Assembly (NCBI GenBank): GCA_963978905.1
Contig: OZ022258.1
Location: 54,792,591 to 54,856,590 of the forward strand
Reading direction: 5' to 3'
DNA length: 64,000 bases
From: Trichostrongylus colubriformis
Lineage: Eukaryota; Nematoda; Chromadorea; Rhabditida; Trichostrongylidae
The notes under the pieces are model-generated. The model was not told the DNA's origin. It saw only the letters and a program-made list of their open reading frames with translations, and ran no database searches. The position numbers and the translations under genes are program-made. Positions 1-12,682 of this stretch are shown here, piece by piece (positions within the stretch are counted from its first letter, which is position 1; every line of letters begins with the position of its first letter).

Positions 1-406
1 GGAGAAAATGAAGGAAGGCACTTACCGCATTGCCACGACGTTGAAGATATGTGGAAATGAGAACATGGTGTACGGCTGAGGTTTAGGAAGCTGGTAGGAG
101 ATGTGGGTCGAGCTCGATTAGGTGTCAACTTGTGTGAAAGTGTGTGAGCTGAGGTTAATGGTGTGTGCAAAAAATATTGTTTAAACAGTGCTTTTTCTAA
201 GTGTCAAGTCGTTGTACGCGCTAGTATCGTTTGCCCACGGGATCGAATCCTGTCAAGTTCATGCAATCCTTACCGATCGCACGGAATTTCCCAGTTGATA
301 GCGAAGCACCGTATGCGCAATAAATAGATGTAGATAGCTGTACCAGTGATTAAACACCCCCCCTCCTCCTAGCAGACTTATTACGAACTTAGAAAACCTG
401 AAAGAC
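1..406. other. left edge, no gene seen
   Basis: I see no coding exon here. A B-box-like stretch (GGGATCGAATCC, about 239-250) resembles the internal promoter of a tRNA or tRNA-derived SINE, but no convincing A box lies upstream, so it is probably a decayed fragment. Confidence 0.4.
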
Positions 407-488
407 GGACTGGTGGTTTAGCCTCTTAGGATCTCGATCCAGTCATCACATAAGGGAGCGACGCGTCGCCTATACCACTGCGCCAATA
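407..488 (-). repeat. tRNA-derived SINE head, reverse strand
   Basis: Read on the minus strand, this stretch has a good Pol III A box (TGGCGCAGTGG, plus positions 476-486). About 35 bp further on it has a B-box-like GGATCGAGATCC (about 429-440). The layout is tRNA-like, but I could not draw a clean cloverleaf with anticodon and acceptor stem, so I call it a tRNA-related SINE head, not a functional tRNA gene. Its first 25 bases resemble the head of the SINE at 530-850, which faces the other way. Confidence 0.5.
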
Positions 489-529
489 TTATTTCAAGAC
501 AAAAATTTAAGAAAGTAATCTAAAAGATT

Positions 530-850
530 TGGCAGAGGTGGTATAGTGACAGGTCGCGCACACTCCACTCTCATGGTGCGGGGATCAAATCCGCATCAAC
601 GCCCGCCCAGACCAACCAAGCCTTTCATCCCTACGGGGTCGGCAAACTGGTACCAAATGAAGGTAAAAGCACTGACTTGTACATGGGCAGGCCACTGCAA
701 GTCATTGTATAGGCCACATCACATCCACCAGCCATCACGATCTGAGTGGAACTAAATGTGCGGCGCATCCCAGGAGGGGATTAATTGCCGCGGAAGACTT
801 TCACCTTTTATCCCTTAAATCTGTAAAAATTCAGGTAAACCCGTGAATCG
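530..850 (+). repeat. tRNA-derived SINE, copy 1
   Basis: This copy starts with an A-box-like GGTGGTATAGTGAC and a B-box-like GGGATCAAATCC near 580-592. It is followed by a body of roughly 230 bp that recurs at 27775-28010 and 58483-58765. Shared landmarks are the CGCCCGCC(C/A)A block, the AAAAGCACTGACTTGTACAT block (copies 1 and 2), and a tail with TGGAACTA followed by an imperfect GGGAT(C/T) segment. Small ORFs in it are chance readings. Confidence 0.65.
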
Positions 851-1590
851 AGAGACGCAGTTAGTGGCGGAGATCTATAGAGAGCGAATTTCTGATGATT
901 TACATAATTATTATACGCACGTCACAAAAACTCCTAATTACGCCGGTCGTCTCATAAAGATCATGTCCATAGTACATTGTATAGAGGTGAGCTTAGACGT
1001 ATACTTACATATATACTTTGCGTTACACCCGCTCTCGCTCAAAAATCAATACCCACATTTACCGCAGCTGCTGGGGCCCGCTTCAAAAGTATGGCAGCAT
1101 TCTTACTAATTCTGTGTTCAGGATATCCATTACGAACGTTCGAAGGTGATGGAATTGGCAAAAATATTCGACGTTTTCAAAGTTGAACTATCCGAAAAAG
1201 GACTGTTTGACTGATGAGGCACAAAGGCAAAACTTGGTCATCGCGTGAAACGCTTGATCAAATCTTGAGCGCACGGCGCAACGGATTTCGATGACACAAA
1301 AACCCTTTCAGCAAAGTGCATGACAGCATATTTTTGAAGATTTTATCTGATTGTGAGCATACGTGGTGGATGTCTCGTTCCAGACAATAAACAGAGTATT
1401 TTATTGTGATTGTACTGAAATTTGTTGATCGTCTTTAGCAACCACGGTGCTCAGCTTTTCCTTTTTGTCCACTCTGCATAACTATCTGGTGGGATAGATG
1501 CAGATGGGCGAGGGGCTAAGCCATCCAATCGTAAGCGTCACGCCGTCCTCGCAGCAACTTGCCCAGTGGATGCGCTGGGGTGACCGCGAT

Positions 1591-1750
1591 AAGGCCACGT
1601 GAGGCTTCGCGTTTTTGCGATTTTGCGGTGTCGCACTTTCACACATTATACTACGATCTTTAGACTATGCAACGCTATAACTTCGGCGAGCCACGACACC
1701 GCAAAACCGTGATCGCAAAACGCAAATTGCGACATCTGACAGTGGTCCAA
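1591..1750. mobile_element. GCG-rich MITE family A, copy 1
   Basis: A roughly 160-bp element begins AAGGCC and ends in a diverged complement of the same motif. The interior is made of GCGATTTTGCG-type words on both strands. It matches the clearer copies at 34441-34606 and 38483-38642. No transposase is encoded, so it is a non-autonomous DNA element, diverged at its ends. Confidence 0.55.
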
Positions 1751-2124
1751 CGCTCCGCGACCGCGATAGAGACCAATGTCCGCTTTTTCAATGAAAAATT
1801 CCGCCACAGATAATTTAGTCTGGACTGGAATACACATACTGGTGTTATGTCTCCAGAACTTCCAGTTTCTCTTTTCTCTATCGGTGCCTATAAGCAGACA
1901 AGAATACATAAATATGAGAGGATACATTTGAAAGATGGGATGGAAGGATTTGTTTACTCCTAGTGACAGGAAAACCGACAAACATACTTGAACGTAGGTC
2001 ACCGCGCCCACGTGGCAAACTGTGCCTGTGCAGTCCTCTTCTAGTACGTTCATGTAGTGGACAAAACAGTGAAAAGATTAATGTACACTTTTCATCAGGG
2101 ATGCATTTACAATTACTGTACAGT

Positions 2125-5100
2125 TCACGTTGCCGATGAGTCTTCAATTTCGGTTTTCAGCTGGTCCATGATTGCTTTTCGAGTTGCCAAAATCTCGTCG
2201 TTACCGATACCACCTCGGCTTCCTCGCATTAGACCTCTGGCAGCTCTGGCTGTACGAGGACGCTCTTGGGCAGCTCTTTGGCTCACTTCCTAAGATGAAT
2301 TTCTTTTTTTAGTGCTGATATAAAGTACAAACAGAAGCAAGAAATATGCAAACAATTTCAAAAATTAGGGCTTAATAGGGGTTCCACGAAAACGTGAAAA
2401 TCTATAAGAAACTAAAACTGAAAATTAACAAACATTCATTTGCTTTTCGCGTTCATTAGCTTTCATGGCGAGAAGACGATCCCGCTGATGTCGAAGGTAT
2501 TCTTCACGGCTACGAACAGCAGCGGAATTCAGACGGTTGCGTTCTCGAAGCAGCGCCTGAAGAAGATTCCACTTTTGGTGATTGTACCACATTACTATTC
2601 AATTTATTACTCTCTTTTCTAGTTGCTTTTCAGGTTGGTCATAGAGCTTGCAAAAGATGGTTATCCAACCTATCGCTGCAGTGACAAGACAGACCATTGG
2701 GGGCCACAAAAGACAGAAAATTTCAAGAAGGGTTGGTAGTTAATGTTAGATCATCTTTGCTAGTTTCCTTCTGTGGAGTTGGTTATGAGGAAGCTCATCT
2801 CCTCCAGACTCTTGCAGAAACAAAAATTTCGACTACCTATTTTCATTTGAAAAAACTGGGTTTTCCCTAAGCGCACTTTCATAGACCTCCATTCTGAGCA
2901 AATCTTTTACCATATTACGAACTCGATTTCCTTTTCCCTGAGCTGTGCTTAGCTTGCACGACCACTACATAAGGCCCATGAAATCAGTTTCTCAATATTT
3001 TGATAATGGTGCATAGATTTTACGTGAGGTTAGAAAACCGCCACTGTTTGTCATGTTATCGCCGTGCGCGAGACCCAAGAGCTGACAATAGAATCACCTG
3101 TCTTTCCCTTTTTAGCTATCAAATATCACCCACATTCACATCGTAGATGTTCTTCGTACGTGGTCCGTACGTCATACCCTCCTCTTCCTCTGTACCTGTG
3201 TCAGCCTTCTTCTCGACATTTGCATCGACGATGTCGTCCTCAGTTCGCTTTCGTGTTTCAGTGGTGGGCTGAAATTCCGTAAGAGCAGATTAATTTTTGG
3301 TATTTTTTTCAAAAACACATTCCACCCTACTTACCTTCCTCTCCTTCCCGCTTTTCAATGCAGCTCTTTCAGTGCTAGCGATCGGTGCACTTGGCATGTT
3401 GGCCCTTTTCGCTGTCGGTGGACGTCCATCCGCTCTACTGAAAACGAAAAGTATCTGAAGGGCGGAGAAAAGATGGAAAACTTTCACATCACTGACGTTC
3501 TCGGTGGAGTCTTCTCGGAAGGTGCTGACACTTTCGCTGCTGAGGTTTTCTCAATAGTACTTGCACGTCGATTATTTTCTGATGCCGCTGGGGGCCTTGT
3601 CGAAGGTGGCCGTTCTTCAACGCTCCCTCGCCGGCCCTTTTTAGCTGTACCTATTCTGTTCGACTTAGAATCAGTGCTCGCTGCGGACGCAGCCATTTGC
3701 GCACTCTCTGCGGACTTGGATGAAGTTTCTTCGGAGACCGCCATTGATTCCTCGTTCTTTACTGCTGATGAAGTAGTCTTTTCTACACCGGATGATGATA
3801 ATGCTGTCGAACCTTCCTGCTTCTGATTTGATTTTTCGTTCTTGAAAAGACTTTGAAATTTTCAAGAGAGGCGAAAAAAAATCAATAAAAAATCTTATAT
3901 TGCGAACTGCATCCGTCACGATTTCAATCTCCGCTTCCAATGAAATGTTCAAATGACATAGCAAAAAAGCGCCGCCTTTCACCCACCTGGTCAGGGTCAG
4001 GAGTTGGTCCAGGACTTCAAAGAGGGTACAGTTTTGAGATGGGATTTGGTCGTATGTATTTTAAATTTCCCTGGAGGATTTCTTGACGAACAACTGTTTT
4101 CGAGCAATTTTTTTCAAGAGACGCCATATATGTGGGTGATATTATTAGGTTGATTCATAATAAATCGGACAAATGGTAGTGATGATTTCTAGAGATCATA
4201 ACTCAGTGACGAATTAACGAAAATGGACGAGCGAGGTACCGTTGGAATGCGTATGAAAAGTTCTTCAAAGTACCGCAAAATAATCACTCCAAAGTAAATT
4301 CATTCCGCCACAATGCCGCACGATTTCAAGCGGTCCAGAGACCACATCCGCAACGTCATACTATTTATATCGCTATCTGGCCAGGAACCCGCGGATATCG
4401 GCAGACGTCTGATAGAAGTTCACAAGGAGCATGCCTCCGGCAGAAGTACACTGTAGTTGTAGCATTCGAAGTTTGCGTCAGACGACTATTCCATCGAAGA
4501 CGAAAACCGCGGTTGGTGGAGCGTACACGGCGTAGAGTACTGGGAGCTGCTCGATGAAGGTACCACAGTATCCGCCGACGTCTACGTTCGTCAATTACGA
4601 GAATTGAAGGCCAATGTCCAAAGCTCGCTACGGCGGCGGTCACATGTCTACTTCCAGCACGACAACGTGTCTACTTCCACAGACCGCACTTCGCAAGATC
4701 GACCAAGGCCGAGCTGCTGTCGTACAGTTGGACCGTACTTCTATACCCACCGTACTCCCCAGACCTGGCCCCTTCAGATTTCCACCTTTTCTCCCACAGC
4801 CAATGCCACCTGGACGGCCAAGACTTCAAAACTCGCGACGAGGTCAAGGCGGCACTCGGCAACTTCTTCGAGCTCCAGCTTCCGGCCTTCTGGAGCAAGG
4901 GCATCCATGATCTGCCTATACCGTGGCAGAAGGTCATCGATAAAGATGGAGTATATTTCAAGTGAATCCCTGTTGTCGTAAAAAAGTTGTACGACAATGA
5001 TTAAAATTGGTCAATTTGTCCGATTTATTATGAATCAACCTAATATATTACACCAGCTGGCGGGCGCACACTACTGCGCGCGATTCATGACGATGTTGTG

Positions 5101-8100
5101 CAAAATGGGTTTGATCGGTACGACCGCAGTTGTGTATGAAGTCGAATGGAAATTTCCTTCCCTCCAATTCCAACTGAGTTATTTAACTGGATAGAAGCAG
5201 TAAAAATGGCGTGATAAGAAAGCGTTTCGGTGTTATTATACTTCAGTCGCTTTGCATCGAACCCGTTTTGCACGTCATCGTCACGAATCGCACGCTGTAG
5301 TGTGCGCGAGCCAACTGGTTTAGATTATCCTTGGGAGTTTGGATAGTTTAGACATCGATAGTTTTGTATTCGATTGCATCGATTGGTAACAATTTGTTCA
5401 CTTGCTGAGCATTTAATTCCTACACATTGATGGTAGATCCGTATCCCGATTATCGATGTTTATCGTTTTCGTGAACATGCTTCACTATTTGGAATTTTAC
5501 ATAGTTTAGCGGTCGATACCCAGTGTCACTGCCAGTACCGCATCAGAAAATGATTCCGAGTGAACCGCTTGCTTTGCTATCACAAATATAGGTTGCATCA
5601 TGGTTATCAATGTAGATCGAAGTATCAAGAGTAATGCACCATTTTTTTGGAGCGTTAGGCAATTCAGCGGTCGATACATCGGCCGGTGATATCAGAATAA
5701 ACAAAATATGCTCACCCAATGGCACTGGGCATCAAACGCTTCTGCTAAAGCGGTCGTATAGTAGTATCAAGCGATGTAAAGGATTTCATCCCATCCCATT
5801 CCTAACAGTTCTTATCAGACTCTGTAAGCCGTTATCAGTTTCACTGAGGCACCTGTACCCAACAATACCATTGAGCTCCCTGTACCCTAAAATACCTGCG
5901 ATTGTGAACATTCCACTGTTAGCCGCAAAAGCGTACCGGCCTTGGTGACATTTTCCTTCTCACGCTTCTAGTCGAATCTTATCAACCATTATCAGTTTGG
6001 GTCATCCACTTATGAATGTCCCCATCCCACTCTGCTAAACACCCATGAGTGCCAGCGCTCTTGGATTGACGGAAAAGCGAAACGAATTTGACGACATTCG
6101 CCTTCTCATGCTCCTTATTGAATCTTATCAACCGTTATCAAGCTGGATCACCCACCATTAATGTCCCCGTCTTACCCCGCACAACACCTGTGAGTATGAA
6201 TGCTCCGGGACCAATGCGAAAAGCGAAACGGGTTCGACGATTCTAGCATCTTTACGCTCCTTATCGAATCTTATTAACCGTTATCAAGCTGGATCACCCA
6301 CCATTAATGTCCCGGTTTTACCCCGCACAACACCTGTGAGTATGAACGCTTTGGGACCAATGCGAAAAGCGAAACGGGTTCGACGACCCTAGCATCTTTA
6401 CGCTCCTTATCGAATCTTATCAACCGTTATCAATGCGGGTCACCCACCATTAATGTTCCCGTCCAATCCCGCAAAACACCTATGAGTGTCAGCGCTCTAG
6501 GATCAACCCGAAAGGCGAAACGACTTCGGTGACGTTCGCCTTTTGAGGCTCCTTATCAGCGCGTATCAGCTGCTATCACTTTCGGTCCACCACGGCTGGG
6601 GTTCCCTTGGCACCCCCTATATCACTTGCAAAATTCAGCGTTCCAGCTTTGCTGGGACGCGAGATATGAATTTCGTGACAGACAGACGGACAAACACACA
6701 CACACACACGGACAGACATACTAAGCGAATTATATATAGTAGGATGGTATCATACTCCATGAAGGGTACTTACCACTCATTTTCTGAGTCAACATTCTTT
6801 CTTCACTCAAGTCCCTAGGCGAGGCACCTAGTCTTTACCTGTCATGGCTGTTCCACAAAGGCGGTCGGTACACTCATGTATTGGGATTCAGGTATGCTCT
6901 TATAATTTCTACATTGGCGCTATGGGCTCCACTGCTTACTACTGCAGGTAACTGACTAAGGTCCCACACGTGCTTCTTCACCCTCGAAAGGCCAAGTAGT
7001 AAAATATGCAATTAACGGATTCTTTCTCTTAAGTAGGCTGAAGATGTCTTTTTCTCCCTGGATCGAATACTTTCGTAAGGAGTTGTACGGTTTGTTCCAT
7101 CTTACTCTTGCTATGTTCAGTGCCTGCCGATTACTATTGATGTTTGGCGCGTCTAACGCACACATAGGTAAATAAACGAATAAAATAAAAAAATTGGAGC
7201 GATGAGGCAATCTCTAAAAACCGTATCGCCAAAATAATCAGTATGTTCTGGGTGGCAATGTATGGTTATTAATCGACAACCTTTCGATCGACAAGGGAGG
7301 TCGCGCTTTTCAAAAATTATCCTCACGGTTCCATGACAGGATTTTACATATAAACGGGCACGGGTACAGTAATAAGGTCAAATGCTGTTGCCTGGAGCCG
7401 TTTCTTTGATACAACGAAGTTGGGACGAATAGACCATCACAGGACTTTGATCACCTCATTTGATGCAGCCAACGCGCGATTATAAAGTTCCTGTTCTTTT
7501 CCACGCTCCGCTTCGAGACGCTTCCTTTCCTCTTCACTGCTTCGTAGAACTTCTTCTAATTCTTCCATTTCATTTTTGGTGAACTGATCAAACTCCTCCT
7601 TGCTTTGCCTGCAAGTGCCTCCATTCATGTGGAATGAGATTGCCTTATTTATCCATTTTCCGAGCTAGAAAATCAGAAAAAATGTTATATATAACGCGCT
7701 CACCTCATCACCGCAATAAGGACGTAGCGTTCGGTTTCCTCTGGTGATATTACTCTGGCTTTATTCTTCAAACTTTCTCCATCTTCAATTTGTAAAACGG
7801 ATGGAAGTAAGCCGCACATAAACTGAAAAAAACCTGGGTCAATGTGGCTCGAGGGGTGGGGGGGGAGGAGGGGGAGAAGCGGCCTGCTGTTACAAGGCTC
7901 AAGCAAATCTGGGAGAGCCCAGACAACTGAAGAACACGCCCTAACTGCAAGATCGATGCTGCCGGCAAGTCGCGCCTCCATCCCCGCCCCCAAACCACAT
8001 TGACCAACCAAAGAACATCGATCTGAGTCTCAAAGGCTGGAATTGGAGAGATTAGGCTGACTCACCTCAATCATTTGAAGTGCCTGCAGCTGCAGTTCCA

Positions 8101-11100
8101 CGTTTTTCCTCATCATCATTGGGACGAAGACATTGAAATCCTTTGCGGCAGCCAAAGGCTCGAGACTCGTCTTCAAAAAACAGCTCGAAATATTTTTGAA
8201 AGATTTTATCTGAGGTTGCTTTTATACTCGGCGCTTATTGTAATTGCTGATCCGCCCTCATTGTCAGCAATGCTTGTGTAGGATTGAAGCAGAGCATATG
8301 AGGCAGGGCTCAAAGAACTCAACGTGGAAGAAATAACAGATGGATAATAGAAGACCCAGTGCGCGGTGAGAGCTGCTTCATCCATCTTCTACCCGAGAAC
8401 TATCTAGGCCGAACAGCCCTGGCACAGGGTCATTAGGGCTGTTGGTAAGGGACCGTGTCTGGTGTTTGGTTGCATAAAGGACCGGGATGTTCAATTTTGT
8501 TTTTTTTTCCAATACTGCACTATAATAGAACCATTAGAGGGTCCTAATGGAAGCCGTTTGAAATGGGGGGTTGTACGGCCGTAGGTCAGGACACCCAAAC
8601 CGAATCAGAAGGCCCCGGAGCTCGAAGCGGGTACGCCTTTTGTGCGCGGTGATTCACAACGATAGGTACTTGGTGAGCATATAGGCACAATTCAGATGTC
8701 TTGCTTCACACCGGCGTCCCATTGACGTTGCCAATTTCTTTAGCAGCAGTATCTGAGCCAAACTTCCGTCTTCTCTGACTATGCGCCCGCTGTTTCAATA
8801 TTTGAGTTGCGGCTAGGTGTTTGAAGCCGACGCGGAATTCACTCGCCGAGTATAAAAGTAATCTAATTCCAGGAAAAGTGATGGAAACCCTACCCTTTGT
8901 CGAAGAGTGAACTGGTCAGACTCGGCCGATTTCAGAGCGTCACGTAGTGTGTTCAGTGGTATATTTGTGTCAGCACAAAAACACTCCACAAGAGTATCAA
9001 CCAGCTCACTGAACTCCTTATGGATCTGCTCATACAGCTCGGCATTGCCTTGCTGGCGATCAAATACTAAAGTGAATGTATTAAGCGGTATGCCTGAACA
9101 AAAGGCTGCTGCACAACTTTTTCCTATTATGTGTAAAAGGTATTTTGTGTAAAACCTCTTCTGATAAAAGAACAACCCGAACGCTTTCTACCTGGGAATA
9201 GCTGAGCCGGCTCGGGTGAGGCTACTTACGACGGAAAATCGCGTGGCCGCCCGCGGCGAGCTGCGCGGCTGTTGCGAGTGCCAGCTTAATGGCATGGCAG
9301 CCTTCAAGCGAGGCAGAGTGGCATGGGTGGATGTGCAGAGGTGACGCAGCCACGCTCTGCCGGGCTCCCAAGGGCAATCGATTGGCGAGTCGTACTGATG
9401 GCGCCGCGAGTGCGACGCCGGTAAGCGATTTTCTGTCGTAAGTAGCCTCACCCAGTCAGCTCAGATGGGTGAAAGACAACAGCACATTGGTAGCTTGTTT
9501 CTAAAAGCATAGGCCCAATCAAAAGATTAACGAATGGTGAGTGGGACACATGGAGACGAAACCAGAATGACGGACATAGTTTTAGCGCGAATTTCAGTTT
9601 GTGTTCAAGATCTTGCAATCGTACGTAAATCTTACAATCTGATCCCGCAATTCCATGCAAAATTTTGAATTTCAAGCCTAGAGTTGAGGAGACAGGGAAA
9701 TTGAAGCTCTCCTACGAAAATTGAAAGTGTCGGTTGGACATTAACTTCATTGTGCTCTGCCTAGCGCCATTGACTATTTTATTCCTTGAAGTCCATTATC
9801 AAAAAAGAATTGAATTATATAATTTAGTTTACAGGTCCATGATACCTTCAAAGGCAAGTGCTACAACGTGGCACATTCCAAAAACAGTTCTACTATTCCA
9901 AGCACTTTAGTTGCTTGATTTTTAGTGATCGATAATCGACAGACAGTTTTAATACTATATAGCTGCTACCTTTGTTGACATCTCATCCCATTTGTTACAT
10001 GGCAACGATTCATTAACTACGTTCCACATCGCTATTAAACATAATCCACAGGAATCATGTTTCATGCCTACTCAACTGTACCATAATTCATCAGCATGAG
10101 TATCGGAAAATTGAAAAAGAGTACAGTAGCAGTCAAAAATACATGCGCTTTTTGATTCTAACCACAACATTGGGCGACATTTACAATTCTCATTCAATTT
10201 TTTGTGTTTCGAAAGCGATTGGTACTCAATGAAGCAAAGCATCTCAGCAGAGTGGGGTGGAGGGTGAAGGGTAAAAATTTGTTTAACAAAAAACTACGAG
10301 AATGACCAACTACGTGTCTGTGCTGTAAAGTGCTGTCATGATTCCGGATGACCCGCGACAGGTTCATGATCTCATTCCGTGTCACTTTCTGCACACCTAC
10401 TCGTTTCTTTGAGTTGTAAGCTTCTTTTTGCTACTTGAATTTCTGAAGGTTTGGTCACCTCCAGAGTTCTCAGTTGAATAAACTTTTCTCTTTTCACCCT
10501 GCGCCCTAACCACCCGAGATACTTTGCTTCGTTGAGTACCAAATGCCTCCAAAACACAAAAAATTGAATGATAAATGTAAACGTCGACCAAAGATACGGT
10601 TAGAATCCAAAGCCGCATATATTTTTGACCGCTACTATATATTAGGTAGTCTTAAAAGTCTTTTCGTATTTTTAAATACCGCTTTTTCCCTCAAAACTGC
10701 CTTCCACAAAATTTCTTCTGTACATATATATGTAGTACAAGTCCACACGCATCTATAGGTATTATTGTCTTCCATCTCCCGGATAACCCTTTTCGGCAAA
10801 ATAAACATATCAACGGTAAACCTCATTTTCAATACAAAAATTATAAAAAAATTTTCTTTCAATGGCGTTAGACAGGGAAAGGAAAGGTGATAATCCGATA
10901 GAGCAAGTTCAGGGCTATAAGGCAGCAACTTTTATCCAAGCTCGAAAATTTTTTAAAAGAAAAAATTCAAAAAATTTTTACCACTAGTGAAAAAATGACT
11001 CGCCAAAAAATTCTCGAGCTTGGATAAAAATTGCTGCCCCATCCACCTTATAGCCCTCATCTTGCTCCATCGGATTATCACCTTTTCCTTTTCCTGTCTA

Positions 11101-12682
11101 ACGCTATTCAAAGGAAAAAATTGGAATTGAAAATGAAGTGACTTTTGATATTTTTATTTTGCCGAAAAGGGTTATCCGGGAGATGGAAGACAACAATACC
11201 TATAGATGCGTGTGGACTTGTACTACATATATATGTACAGAAGAGATTGCTGGAAAGCAGTTTGGAGCGAAAACGCGGTATTTAAAAATACGAAAAAACT
11301 TTTTAGACTACCCAATATTTCACCGAATAACATAATCTAAAATCATTCGTATCATAAAAGCTTGATACTTGCAGGAAGTACCAAGCTTTTATGGCATTGA
11401 TTATTCTGGACTAGGGTAGGATGTCAGGATGGGACACTGTTACGACTACTCGGTGATTCGTAGCCAATACTAAGGGGTGACTAGTACATTCTTTTTTTTG
11501 AAGATTTCGTTTGCTCTACATGGTTCTACCATTTACGCTTGCCCAGAATCTTGCGCTTATCGTAGGCATTCAAGTAATGTAAAACTCTGATGGAAATATT
11601 CAAATTTGGTGGTCCAGTAACAACCCTGATTACGGTATAACATACCATCATTCTCAATTTAGATTAATGTTGCAATAGCAAGTAGAGCTTCACACAATAA
11701 ATGGCCCACATTCGCTTTCCGGTTACTGCTTTACATCGATTCCAATCCTTTACTCACATGTCATACGTCTTTTAGACCGGCTGTTCAGGGCAGGCTAGAT
11801 TCCAGCTGAAGGACAAAACGGCGTTTGATCAACATTCCTATGATTAATTTGCCCCCTTAATCACCATTAACTCACAATTTGTGTTTTCTGTGAATGAATG
11901 GATTACGTTATTCTTTGAGATGATATTTACGGGAAATCCTATTTCACTGTTAACTCTCATATAATTTATAGTTCATAGCTCCATTAGATTCCTGATGTTA
12001 TATACGAAAAAACCGGAAACTAAGTTTACTTCTTTTTTCGAAGCAATTATGCATTTACCTAATATAACCTGGAAAGGACAAAAAAACAAGATCACAGATA
12101 TTACGGTACTAACCGAGGGATAGAAATTAGGCAGTTTTATTGAAATGATTGTTTATTTTCTGACAACATATAGGTTCACGTAGCTCGGTTTATACTTTTT
12201 TTTCTTTCTCGCATTTCTTATTCCTTCTTGCTCACTCTGATTTTGTCTAGCCCTCTGAAGGGTGCGTGAGTCACAGCGCGTCCTCCTAAGGTGAAATGAG
12301 GAAACAGAGGATTAAAGGTCAAGCTATCAGCTACTGATCTTTGCTTATTTCTTCAAGGTCCCGTGACTGATTTGTGGGATGCGGCTTACAAACAAAGTCA
12401 ATTTTCAAGTTTTTGAATGATCCCATCTCTGCCATCGGGCCACGACGGATCATACAAATACATGGATATTCAGATCAGTTTCATCACAACTAGATTGTTT
12501 ATTAAACTTCTACGATCTTTCGCCAAATAGCTCACAATGAACTCACCCACTGAACGTTGCTCAATAAACGTGGCGATTGGAAGGGCCCATATGGATGAAT
12601 CGATGAATTCGAGAAATTTAGCACGTACGGTTTTCGGGTCCATCGATGACGATGAGCCTTTCCGCGACAATCGACGGAGCAT
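2125..12682 (-). CDS. CFAP36: CFAP36-like ciliary protein with BART domain
   Basis: CFAP36 (CCDC104) is a ciliary axoneme-associated protein whose N-terminal BART domain binds ARL3-type small GTPases. The proposed exons are 12682-12547, 9066-8894, 8170-8066, 7822-7704, 7608-7455, 3822-3497, 3437-3335, 3268-3134, 2556-2434 and 2289-2125. Together they give 1539 nt and 512 residues, in frame throughout. The BART-type helices are spread over exons 1-4, with FIEQRSVVFDRQQGN across the first junction and MMMRKNVELQLQALQMIE in exon 3. They are followed by the conserved SKEEFDQF segment, an acidic coiled coil and a low-complexity Ser/Ala/Lys linker. The near-C-terminal REEYLRHQRDRLLAMK matches the family's REHYLKQKRDKLM-type block. 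Exon 5 could also read through to a stop at 7437, giving a short isoform. The boundary between exons 8 and 9 is the least certain. The ATG at 12682 is chosen because it follows an AG acceptor-like site; the ATG at 12643 is an alternative. Confidence 0.85.
4148..5040 (+). mobile_element. degenerate mariner transposon
   Basis: The element is 893 bp, bounded by 27-bp inverted repeats (GGTTGATTCATAATAAATCG at the left, its complement at the right) and flanked by TA on both sides, the mariner target duplication. Plus-strand frames hold broken transposase. An N-terminal helix-turn-helix-like part lies near 4313-4440. A C-terminal part carries YSPDLAPSDFHLF near 4755-4795 and runs to a stop at about 4965. 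The two lie in different frames with internal stops, and the element is shorter than the usual 1.3 kb, so it cannot encode an active enzyme. It sits inside intron 5 of the CFAP36-like gene. Confidence 0.88.
5952..6560. repeat. 146-bp tandem repeat, about four units
   Basis: The marker CTTATCAACC(G/A)TTATCA recurs at 5978, 6124, 6270 and 6416, a constant spacing of 146 bp. Neighbouring blocks (GGATCACCCACCATTAATGT, GCGAAAAGCGAAACG) repeat at the same spacing. The outer units are more diverged and a decayed fifth unit runs into 6552-6600. The array lies in intron 5 of the CFAP36-like gene and is noncoding. Confidence 0.85.
6682..6722. repeat. CA/ACAGACGG microsatellite
   Basis: A run of (AC)n is embedded between GACAGACAGACGGACAAAC and ACGGACAGACAT words. 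It directly follows the end of the 146-bp tandem array. Confidence 0.8.
9214..9454. mobile_element. 241-bp MITE family B, copy 1
   Basis: Terminal inverted repeats of about 29 bp begin GGGTGAGGCTACTTACGACG. The interior is GC-rich. The reverse complement matches 15435-15675 along its length, including the GGGAGCCCGGCAGAGCGTGG block. There is no transposase. It lies in intron 1 of the CFAP36-like gene, next to exon 2; the ORFs called on it are not genes. Confidence 0.75.
10640..11317. mobile_element. palindromic mariner relic
   Basis: Two arms of roughly 310 bp face each other around an AT-rich centre near 10960-10990. The outer ends read TATT(A/G)GGTAGTCT and its complement. Each arm carries a decayed mariner transposase C-terminus: left arm, minus strand, YSPELALSDYHL; right arm, plus strand, YSPHLAPSDYHL. 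It therefore looks like two 3' halves of one mariner family joined head to head, forming a foldback element. It lies in intron 1 of the CFAP36-like gene. Confidence 0.75.

Noticed and set aside
3473..3982. 117-codon plus-strand ORF and 103-codon minus-strand ORF
   Set aside because: They are out-of-frame shadows of CFAP36 exon 6, which is supported by phase on both sides.
9188..9451. ORFs on the GC-rich stretch
   Set aside because: Part of MITE family B; the same frames recur in the copy at 15435-15675.
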